From positions 1 to 64,000 of the forward strand of contig JAWPHD010011527.1 of the NCBI GenBank assembly GCA_037043455.1: a stretch of 64,000 nucleotides of DNA, in the 5' to 3' direction. Origin of the DNA: Cyrtodaria siliqua. Lineage: Eukaryota; Mollusca; Bivalvia; Adapedonta; Hiatellidae. Below are positions 29,001 to 41,500 of this stretch, piece by piece. How positions within the stretch are numbered: position 1 is the stretch's first letter; each line of letters begins with the position of its first letter. A program made the position numbers and the translations under genes. A model generated the notes under the pieces. That model was not told where the DNA came from. It made no database searches and saw only the letters and a list, made by a program, of their open reading frames with translations.

Positions 29001-32000
29001 TAGTTATATTTGTATTAAAACGAACAGATATTAAACGAGCAGATATTAAACCCTAGCCCTTTGTGCATGCATTACAGTTACAAAACGAAAATCTCTTGAC
29101 ACATCTTCTTAACTAGTGGTCTAAATATCTATTAAATGTAATTCTATTATTTAAAAACTTACTTTATTTTTAAATATAGCTGAGTTTTCATTGATATTGA
29201 AGTAGATAGAATCAGCATTCCAAATGGTAGAGTTGTGGAAGAAATAAACGACCAATTGTGCATAAGGCTCCATGGCAACGCTGACCGGGAATGTAAAATT
29301 TACGGAAGTCTTGCTTTCAGACGTAACATGGCCACTGTCCACTGCCCGTCCGTTAGACATAACCTACAAAATAAAATGCGTACTGAGTATAAAATTATAA
29401 TGGGTAACCAAACGTCTGTTTACTGATTCAAGACGAGTAACCAAACGTCAGTTTACTGCTTTGACACGAGTAGCCAAACGTCTGTTTACTGGTTAAAGAC
29501 GAATAATCCAACGTCTGTTCACTGCTTAAAGAAGAGTAATCAAACGTCTGTTTACTGCTTCTATACGAGTAGCCAAACGTCTGTTCACTGGTTAAAGATG
29601 AATAATCAAACGTCTGTTCTCTGCTTAAAGATGAGTAATGAAACGTTAGTTCACTGATTAAAGAAGAGTAGCCAAACGTCTGTTCACTGCTTAAAAACAA
29701 GTAATCAAACGGCTGTTCACTGATTAATGACGAGTAATCAAACCTCTGTTCACAGAATAAAGATGAGTAATCAAACGTCTGTTCACTGCTTAAACACGAA
29801 TAATCCAACGTCTGTTCACTGCTTAAAGAAGAGTAATCAAACGTATGTTTACTGCTTCGATACGAGTAGCCAAACGTCTGCTCGCTGCTTAAAGATAAGT
29901 AATGAAACGTCTGTTCACTGATTAAAGACGAGTAACCAAACGTCTGTTTACTGCTTAAAAACAAGTAATCAAATGTCTGTTCACTGATTAAAGACGAGTA
30001 ATCAAACGTCTGTTCACTGATTAAAGACGAGTAACCAAACGTCTGTTCACTGATTAAAGACAAGTAATCAGATGTGGTCTAGTGGTAGAGCGCTGGACAC
30101 ATGATCCGTTGTGGGTTCGATTCCCGCCATTGCCATAATCGTTGTGTCCCTGAGCAAGACACTTTATCTGCATTGCTTAGTACTGGTTCTACTCAGGAAG
30201 ACATCGAGAATGATTCAAATAAGTTCAAACAGCTTTCGTTACAATCGATGTAAAATAAATAAGTTTAAACTAAACTTCTGTTCACTGATTAAATACGAGT
30301 AATCAAACGTCTGTTCACTGATTCAAGACGAATAATCAAACGTATGTTCCCTGCTTCAAAACGAGTCATTGCGCATTGTAACATTATAAATGGGTAATTA
30401 AACTTCTGTTTACTGATTACTGCGCATTCCATATGACATTATAATTTCAAAAAAATCGAAGCTAAACTTTAATTATAACGACTATATTTATAAGAATGTG
30501 TTAAAACAATGGCGACCATCAGACATTTTCTTTTTTTAAAATACAGTGTTCATGCATTGTTGCAAAGCATAATATCAAAATACATAAAACATGCAGAAAT
30601 TGCAAATGCATTTAATATCTAATAGTACAAGCATTTATAATGGCATTCACATTATTTAGCATTACAATGTACTTAAAATTAAACTTACTATATACAGCAT
30701 GTTTGTCATGGGTTCCACCGACAAGATGTTAAACTCTACGTCACTGCCCACCTAATCATAAAAGTCATATATACATTTTACACACACACGAAACAAAGAC
30801 TAATATATCGTTAATATTTGTCTCACTGATTGGAGTTTCACTGTATTAATTCGGCGTTCGATACATGGAAGGTAATGAAACGTAATCTGCGTTTGTTATC
30901 AAATTAATTCAAAAGTAACCTGATCGTTTCCATTGTGTTTGAATGGTATCATTTGACGTGGTTTAAAAACATACTGATTGAAATGTTACACTAAATGAAT
31001 TGTATGTTCACTACTTAAATAAGTATGTTACGTGATCTGCGGTTTTTGTCAAGAAAGGTGTTTCCGATTGTTGTTACAGGTTTTCAATTGATACCGTTTC
31101 GAAAGATTCACTTTCATCCTTATCGCCCACAGTGTGACCTATTGGTGTCGACGTGCCGTAAAACACCATTCATTCGTTCACTTAAAAGATTCACCTATTG
31201 AACAGTGTCACTGTTCGGTTTGGATTGGCCGTTCGAACGTTTTCATCAAACCTTTCCATTTATGATTTATGATTCCAGCGGACTTTTTTGCCAAATATAA
31301 TGAATGTATACAGTAGTGTCTAAGAATTACTGGCCTAATTGACAATCTCTTTTTTTTAAAAACGTAATGAAACTTACTGCTGCTCCAGCGGACACCATAC
31401 TTATTTGCATTTCTCCTTTCTGCGTTGCACTGTATTTGTTGATATTCGATGTTGCTGTCAGCCCTTTGTAATGAATCTACACAATAAACAGTATATTACA
31501 GTCCCTATCCAGCCGACATATTTTACATCATATGTACATTATTTCTAAACCTACTGGCGATGAGATATATATATATATATAACTTACATATGTTGAGAAT
31601 CCAAACTCTTTAGTCACAGTATAAACGTTTTTTTAAACCAGCCTGACAAAACCCCGAAACTGGAACGTCGAATTAAGAGTTACCATTGAAATAATAATTC
31701 ATTTTAATCATATTCAATCATGGCTATTTTAAGAACCAGTTAACATTTTTGTTACTTTTAATAGGCACATATACATTATTATATGGCCTGAACACTCAGA
31801 TAGAGTTTTGATACATGCTTTTGCAGTGCAATTAAGCCGTTATTTACTTTAAGAATTGATGCGGTTTTGAAGGCTAGTAGTAAATGATAAATTCCATTAA
31901 AGGCGTTAGCGGTTTATGTTAAATTGCCCATTGAATATATTTAAACGCCACTTTTTTAATGGCTAGTGTACTAAATATGCTTACCTCGAAGTGTAGAGAA

Positions 32001-32500
32001 TCCGCATTAGCTGGAGTGTCAGTGACAAGTTTGAGAGTTCCATCATTGGTCGGAGAAAACTGTCGCTCTGGCAATGTATGTGCCCGTTGTTTGTTAACGT
32101 CATGGTCGAAATATTTGACGTATGTCAACAATTTGATATCCTGGTCTACTGAAAAGATCGGCCTGCCGTCAGCCTGTGTAATCGTGGCCTAAAAGTAGAG
32201 TAAATATTTGTATATATGTCCCTCCCATATTTACATTTAAAATATTTACATGTACTTACCTTTTCAGACCATATGTGATCCACTTCTCCAGAAACGGGAT
32301 TGTAAGTCTAGAACCAGCCGCACCAGAAAGCCTGTATCAGTTAGTGCTTTAAGTGTCCATGTACTTTGAGGCATGCTATTGCTCAACATCTACTGTTGAT
32401 CTTTCATCTGCCATACCGTACAGTTCCAATTAGTCCAGACTCCATTGTACCTATACCTTTAGGACGTCATACTGGTTTGATGGCGGAGGGACTATAAACC

Positions 32501-32542
<42 letters not shown>

Positions 32543-35500
32543 ACATATGCCGTATAGGTGTATAACATATAGCTCCGAGGTGTAGTACACTATAGTCCAT
32601 TATTATGCAAGGTAATCATTTCGGGGTTTTATACATGGGAAGAAACTACCCGTGTACATGGGAAGAAACTACCCGTGTATATTGTGTTTTGTTGTTGTAT
32701 CTGTAGGACGTGTACATTTAAGATGCAGTGTATTATTGATGCATTGTTCAACATTCCATAAAAACAAAGACAAAATGTCTGACATATCTCATAATATCTC
32801 ATTTATGGTGATTTTCAAACGGGAAACTATATTTTCTTTACAGAAATAACACTGCTGTATTACTATACTTGATTTAAAGTTGTAGCATATCATTAATGTG
32901 TGACATTTTAACATGTGCTTTCAATGAGGAAACAGTTTGTTCGTTTAATATATGTCGGGGTATTTCTTAGGTTCTTACCTAATTACACATGTTTAATGAA
33001 AAATGGTAAATCAAGCTCAAAAATACGTTCTTCAGAATTAGTGTTAACAAAGTTTTTAAGACGTTTTGTCTGATTTATCAATCATAATCTCTAGTTTATA
33101 TTGCTTAGGCTTTAAAATGATCAGTTTTGATAGCTTTACTAATCGAGCTATTATTAATTTGTATAAACATTAAGTTGGCATGTTAACAACATGTTTTCAA
33201 GAACGCAATCTGCATGCAAAAAGGTAGGAATAGCATCACGTAAATAGGATGTTGTGGAAACATGTAGTGTATGACATGTAAACATGTAGTGTATGACATG
33301 TAAACTAGTATTTTTAAGAATACACAGTCGACTTGATAGCATTAATAGTTTATCAATCTTAACGTATGGCAGTACTGAGCTCGTAAACGCTACATCAATA
33401 GGTAAAATACCATCATGTTAAAGAGATTTGTTAATTCAAAACTCGAATTTAGGTGCGAAATTAGAAATATTGTTCGTATTCAATGTTCTACTGAGAACTA
33501 AAATGCATATTTAATTAAAGTCTCTTGACTGTACTTAAACTTTCGAACCCTTTGAAATGGTAAATTTTCAACGAAATATCCTTTGTTATGACAGTTTAAA
33601 ACTTCGAAAAAAAGCGACATTTGTAGATTTAAGTATATGTTTCCTTACTTTACATAATTATGTCTATATCTCGGCAAACAATCGTTTGATTTACGAAAAG
33701 TGAGTACTTGTTAGCGCGTTAGAACAATTACAACACACAACCCTCCTTTAAGAAATATCTGAACAGGTTTTTTATTCTTACTAGAAATACTTATATTTAC
33801 CACTTACATATGCCGTATCAAGGAGGCTAAAACACTTACATATGCCGTGTATGGAAGACCTGGCTTAAAGTAACTTGGATTGTCGCTGTTAAACTTCACG
33901 ACATACGGCAATGAGTAAAACTGCGTGCTACCCGTGGCTTGTCGCGTGAGGTTGTTGATGGACTCTGTCACTATCACAGTGAGGACCACGTGGTATCCAT
34001 CAAGTTTGCTGAGGAGAGGAACGTACGAGTAAGGATCAGCTTCCGTAGCAATTCTGGTCAACGGGATAGTAACGTCCACTTCTCCATTTATCTAAAATAA
34101 TATTATACGGATAATTATGTTACCAGTATGTTCATAATAAGTATTCTGCAATAATAAATTAGATTCAGTTAGGCTCAATTTAAACTCTTTCAAACACTTG
34201 AGTTTATTTATTCAGGACATGAAATAAAAGACTATATCATAAGTTATACTTTACACCGTATAACAGTCAGTCTTGTACACACATTATTATACAAATAAAA
34301 ATATACTGAAATATATACTCGCATAAACAACAGAGCATTCATGTTTGTTAGCACTATGTTAGTGGTCCTGCCGATGATGGTTACATAGCTTATTTTATTA
34401 AATGATCTCTTAAATAAATAGCCTGTCAACATAGTTGACCATATGACGGCTTGCAATACATCATGTTATAAAGGCTTACCTGGTCAAAAGTAAAACTATT
34501 TGCCCAAGGTGTGCATGGAAAGTTCATACAAAATAGTGTCCGAGGCTGAATTCACGTGATCCTTTCATGCAACGAGGCAGTATAAACCAGGAAGTCAATA
34601 AGCAACTATATTTTTTATGTTACATCCTTGATATTGAAGAGGTATGTACGCGCTTTAACACATACTGATGTTCACGGGATTACGAATTTATATCGCGTTA
34701 ATAAGAAATACATGGTGCAAAGATTGGACGGATACGTCCTCAGTAAAGCATTATTAATTGATAATTGTTAAAATCCGCTCCAATTCACTTGTTTTAATAA
34801 GGTTAGTTCAACTTACAGTTACATTTGTTTCTACCATGACCTCGTTGGGATCGTTGCGCCATGGCTTGTTGCCGTAATCCAGGTCTGCCCTTACCAGCAC
34901 GGTTCCCTCTACGGGTTTGCCGTATGTATATCTTCAATAAATAAAACGCTTTCTTTCATCAACAATGTTTGTATGTCAGTTCTTGTAGTTTTGAAATGTA
35001 AGGCTGTATTGACATAGCAACCTCAGTGTTCGATGATATGTTCATTACGCGATAAAAGATAAATAGAAAGAATATGTTTATCCAAATAAAGACGTATGCT
35101 GAAAATCTTACGAAAACGAAACCAAAAAACGCAGTTACAATTTCGTATGAAATTTTTCAATATTTGTGTTTAAAGCAATCTATTACATCTAAGTCAAATA
35201 CACGTAAATACAAATGCAAACTTACTTCGCGTTAACAGTTATCTGTAGATCCTTATCCGATGTCAATACATAAGGTGGGGTCACCACATGCACGTCGAAC
35301 TTCGGTAACACTTTAAAAAAAGAAAAAAAAACATGCAAATATATATACCAAAATCAAAAATATGTAAGGCAAAAAGGAAAGGTGATTATATGTTATCGCT
35401 CTAATAAATAAAAGAAAGTCCAATCACATTCCTGTTACCGATAACTCACTTCAAAGTCGATACGAAACGTCAATGTAAGTCTTATGTCTTGAGTGCGTAT

Positions 35501-38500
35501 AAGCACTTATTTATCCTCGCTGTATTTCACTGGGCATCGGTTTAAAGTCTAATCCGAAGCATTGGTAAGGTAGGTATTAGTTTAAATATTTCGATAATTA
35601 CGCCAAATTCGGTCCTGGCTGGGATTGAACGCGCGATGCCTGCGATGCTAACGCGCCACGGTGATACTTAAGTTTTATATCTATAAGTATCTTTAACCAC
35701 CAGTTTCCCTATGAAATGCACATACGACACATTATAAAGCACACAACGAAAGAGAGGTGTCCTAGTTAAAATTTAGAAATATTTATTTACTAAATAAACA
35801 CTATACATAGCAGACACAAATGATGATGTAACAATATACTTGTGGATATAAGCATACGTGTGACTTTTATTGGATTATGATTCCAATAAAACGGCAAAAC
35901 TTAATTAATTGAGTAAATTCTTGAAGCTTAACAGGAACAGAACTTCGGTTTGTTACAACGGAATTTATAGCTTGCATACCGCTCAACGTACAGAGAACCA
36001 GAGGGTATATAAGAATCCGTCATCAGTATCCGGTGATGATCGGATACACGAGGTATAATTGTTTCTGCCGAGGCTCCGATTAAAACAGTTATACCTATCT
36101 GAACGGGATTGATTATTTTTTACGTTCTGCGTATTGACGTCGCCAACTACTAACGTCTTGCATGTTAAACACAATGTCATGCAACTGCCATTGTTGATAT
36201 CAGCGTGGAACATTTATCTTCCCCCAAGTGTAAGATCCGGCTTTCCATCACACATGTAAAACGCGGATAACCTTATCCGGTATGCAAGAAATGACTGGTA
36301 ATAAGCTTTGTTAAAACCTCAATATATAATGGAAATTAATGTTCACTTGCAAATTATTCACTACTGCGACGGTTTATCATATTTTCAGACTGCGTTATAA
36401 TTCATGTTGCAATTTGCAAGGCCATACTAGTTTAACAACTAGTTTAACAACTTAAATTTTGTAAAAATTAATTACCGTATTCAGCGATTGTAAATGCCTT
36501 TGTTTCATATTGAATCTGAAAAAATATAGAAAATCATATATATATATATATTGCCTGTCATGCATTTCAAGACATTGTTTAAGACAGAAATGCATGAGAA
36601 ACGCAGAAGCGCTAAAATTTCAGAATAAGTTTTCAACCCTGTGAGTGTGAAAAAAGAACCCAACATGAAAAGGTGCATTTGTGATTAATTTCAAAGGATC
36701 ATGGCACATTGAATGACTGGTTCTAGTAAACATTTGCTATAGAATAGCTGGGAAGACAGTTGATACCTGGAAATATTTACCAGATGCCCATGTCATCATC
36801 GTAAAACCTAGCAAGAATGTATAGTGTAATGCAAATAACCAACCAGACTGCAGATCGTAGCAATTGGGCTGGATGTTGTAAATGCATTAACCATAATCAT
36901 ATTTATTGGTAGGCAGCTATTTGGTAGCTAACTCAGGCATGAATCTTTCCGAAATATGAGACCTGAAGGACATATAATACCATACCATTACATTAAAACA
37001 TAAAACAAGTCTAAAATTAAATAGCAACTTTGCTTTGACAAGAAACCAAGGAACAGATTCAGTACATGGGCAGAAATGTATGTTTACAATGAAGCCCATG
37101 CAAAATTACGCAAAAAAAAAAAAGTGCATTGTACTCATTTTGATAGAACGTTTGCAAAATGAAAATAAAAGGAAATTATTTGAACTATTTAAAACATTTC
37201 CTAAATCGAATGATTTATTGTTAATAGAAGTTTTTTGGTTTAAACTTACAAATATGTAAATAAATATAGACGTCATTAATCTGAAAACTCAGGGGTCAAA
37301 TATGTTTATCAATTGATTGAAACATAATTGCCACATACTTTACTGGCTGCTTTGGTGTTTGGCAGGTAGAATGTATTTTGCCAATATTATTTGTATATAC
37401 TTTACGAAAATTACGGTATTTACTTTTGCTGAGACAGGTTATTTTATTTTTTCTGAGGCAGAGAATGGTCAAATTACATTAAAATGTACTATTAGACAAG
37501 ACGGAAGACTAAACATAATATAATTATGATTTAGAAAAGGTTGAAGAAATCGACTTAAGTTATGTCTTAATAATAATTTAGTGAACAGTGCTATTGTTAC
37601 TGAGTTAATGTACTAAGTTGTTGGTTTTACAAGTAGAGCTATATTTGAAACTCGCGATACACCAGTAAGGTAACCTCATATGTGTAAGAGGATACGTGTA
37701 CTCGACAAACTCATTTTACCGTATAGTGGAGAAGAGTTAGCCAAAAAATTACGTTTACATTTACAATTGCGTCATCACCTTTTAAATGTAAGAATTCAAA
37801 CTCGTTTTACGGATATCGTAGATTATATGTATTTGCATGAAATATTGCGCTGTGATAATTTAAAACACGTCAAAATAAAATACAATATAAAACTGACTTA
37901 GGAGCCTATCCAAATAAAATGTTTTTTGCGTCAATGGTTAAAAGCCATTGGAAAGTTTGGGATTTAATCATGAATGGTATAACAGAGAAATGAAAATATA
38001 AATATTTTTATAAACGGGTGTGAAACAGAGATTGACGAACAAGTTTATAGAAAGGTCAAATAATGGTTTAAGCCTGAACATGTTTGATTCGAAATCTAGT
38101 GTCATTATATATGACAGTTTTCAAAACAGAAATAAACATATTACTTCAAAAGCAGATCTCTCTTTCCTCTGACAATATAATGTGTTTGTATTTTGCTAAG
38201 AGGAGGCAGTATAACGAGTAAATAGCATGGTGTTACATCACATATTTTAAAAGCCTATAACTGAATTATAATAAATATATTTATATGGTGTATGTTAATA
38301 TTATTAACCCACAGGATGGATGGTAAGTAAGATGATTTTGATTTGAGAGTATTTTAAAGAACACTCTTATTGTCAGGTGGGCATTTTTCAACACCGCAAT
38401 TATAAAAAAACACTTAATAGAAATAAAGAAATTTATGTTTTAATGTCTGAGTGTGTTAACATCAGCAAATAAATCAAAACACGTACTGAAAACAAGACGT

Positions 38501-41500
38501 ATAAACCAATAAACATGGCTAATGGGTTATATTAAAAAAAGAATGGCCAAACTAAATCATTAAACTTTATAAAAGTGAGATTCTAATGACACTTCCATGA
38601 AGCCCTCGGTAAACAGGGCAAGAAAGGCAGCATTTACTTAATATACATTTAATTTCCATAAAATGTCATTTCGTTATTATGATTTTTAATGAAAACGTAA
38701 ATATATTCTCATGAAATCTAACTTCATCATTATAAAGGATTTACATACGCTGCGTCCCTCCAATCTATTTGTTTTCACGTGTATCATCCAATCCCCGAGT
38801 ATCGGTTCTGTGTCCACGAGCATAAAGTTCTCAACCACACCATAGTCCTTGTTTGTGACATTGTACCATTGCTTTATCTTATTGCCCTTTGGATCCTAAA
38901 ATAGTCAAACAAATCGATATGCATAGTTTAAACCGGTACAGTTGAAAACTATGGGTTGGTGAATATTAATGTATAGGCGCAAATCGGAAACAACCACGGC
39001 TTCTGTTACAGAAATAGTATACCGTACCTATGCTTAAGTTTATTTATCATGTTTATGTAGTTAAAATCAACTTTGAAAATGAATATAAATTTATGATGGA
39101 CGGTAAACTTCTAGAAGTAAATTCAAACATGGAAATGAAAGAGACGAGTTCACAGTACGCAGACAATTAAAACATACACATTAAAGGCTAAGAGAAATAA
39201 AAAAAGATCGGACAGGGAAAGTAGCGTTCAAGGAGGACAGTGAAAATACAAAACACAGAAACAAACATGTAAGAGTTGAACAAAAAACATTTAAAATTGA
39301 TATATCTATGTAGGTATGTATACGCCGATTATCGAATCGGGTGTTTTGGGATAATGGAAAAAACGGATGGGTGAAAGGAAATATAATAGTCGAGCAGGAA
39401 ATGTAGCATTCAAAGACCACAGTCAACCTAACACTAGCATCGACACATACACAAATAGTGAATATACTATGTTTGGCTTACATGTTTCCTTGTAATTGTT
39501 GTTTGTTTTGTGTGCGTGTTTTGGGTTGACTGTTTTCTGTAAATGCTACATTTCTGTACTACTTTAATACCTGCTTATATATATATACTTGTATATTTGT
39601 TGCATGGAAACTGATTCACACAAAACATTTAGGGCGTATATAGATGTACTTTGAGGGCTACATTAAGGGCAGGTGTTTAATAACTGACCCATAAAGCGTT
39701 TTATAATAACTTACTGTTATAGAAACATTTAGGGCCCCAGTGAAGACGGTCATGTTGGAAAATATACCAAATGCACGGAACCTTACTGCAATGATATAAT
39801 TTGTACACAAATATAATATTATAATGTAGAAGTACGTTATGCATTAGCAATGTAAAGTGTTATCGATGTTTACTCAAGTATGTAATGTGTTAGCAATTAT
39901 AATGTATTTTGCCCTAAGAAATAAAGACGTAAGCGAGTATTAAAGCTTAAAACCTTTTGGCAAGCCAGGCGGATTCGAACAGTTTACTAGTGTGTAAATC
40001 ACCTATAATGAAGATAAGCAACACGATTTAAGGTAGCACTTTAGGGAAATTACTTCGCAAGAACAATTTTGCAAACAATAGTGCATGCATGGATGTATAC
40101 GACACAAATATTGATTTTTAATTCAGATGTTACATTTTTCCAGCTACCATTTCAAATTGTGTACAATAAAATCATTGCAAATCATCTAAGTTTCAAAAGA
40201 CAGTTGTTCACAGATTTGAAGTACTCGTTCCCATAAGTCGAGCATATCCCTGTAAACATATTTCTAGTACGAATATGGATTGATATTTTGTAACATAGGG
40301 TCCAAACCTGTTTGTCCTGGCTTGTAGATGGCCTTGTCCGTTTGGATGAAGATCGCAAACTTTTCCTGAATGACGCCACTGTCGTACTGTAGGTTAACTT
40401 CCTCTATAAAGTACACCCCAGCCAGACCGTGTATAATCAGTTTGTACTGGTACTGGTACTTCAGATCCTTTGGCACCGGAATATTTACGATGCCCGGTAA
40501 ACCTGTATCCAATATATTTTTTTTTCTTTTAACCATAATGTTGACAGATGTAATAACCACTGATAATAATGTCGTGAATGTACCAAACAGACACGTGTAA
40601 TGTTACAGACACGTGTAATGTTCTAGTACCTTAAGGGTTATTTGTGTCCAAGCAAATGCCCACTATGATCGATGGAAACAAATGTGCTAATGGTGTAAGC
40701 CAGTTGTACAAGACGGACAACCAATATATATGTAAACCTGTTTCCAGCCCTGTGCATATATTCCGGATAAAATAACTCTTACCTTGCTTAAAGACATGCT
40801 CGACGGACGCAACTCGTTCATGCTCATTCTTTATCAGATCTATTTGCACATGCACGTCTTGGTCATTCGGAGAAAGAAAGGTAAAGCTCAACGGTAATGG
40901 TAATCCTGGTACTATAGACTTTGGAACTACGATCGTGTGGGTGCTAAACAAATAAGATTTTACATTATTAAACGTGTTATAATCGTTACATTTAGAAAGA
41001 AATATATGTTGTAACGGTTTAGCGGGGTGGAATGCAAGTTTTGGAATACAAGTGAATATTAACGACGCTTTTAACAATCTTTCAGATCACAAAGGTGTCT
41101 ACTATAAGCAATAAGCTCAAAGCTCAACTTTATACAGCTGATCGTCAACACGACCTCCCGCGTGCGATGTGCAAGCTTTAACTTAAAGACACAGTACATA
41201 TAACATTTCACAATAGTAGAGGTGAGGGAGGGGACAATGTGGTAGGTCTCATATTTAAACTGGAACTAATTACAAATAATAAAAACAGTTAATAATAAAT
41301 AAAAGTAACAGTCCTAAATATGACATGTTTTATTACAAAGGGATAACAGGAAACAATGAATTAAAATACTGCAAACAGTTAACAGTAAAAAGATGTAACA
41401 ATACCAACACTACTGAGTTTTGGATAACAGATAACATTAAAACAATACTAACATAAAGAATACATTTCGCTAATAACAGATAAAATTAAATTTACCAATA

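Noticed and set aside
29428..30063. 211-codon frame with SLISEQTFDYS repeats as a gene
   Set aside because: It is the minus-strand reading of a 33-bp minisatellite inside an intron. Neighbouring exons 13 and 14 already join in phase.
30064..30140. A functional tRNA gene
   Set aside because: A and B boxes are present, but the body continues as a SINE with a characteristic tail, and no full cloverleaf was found.
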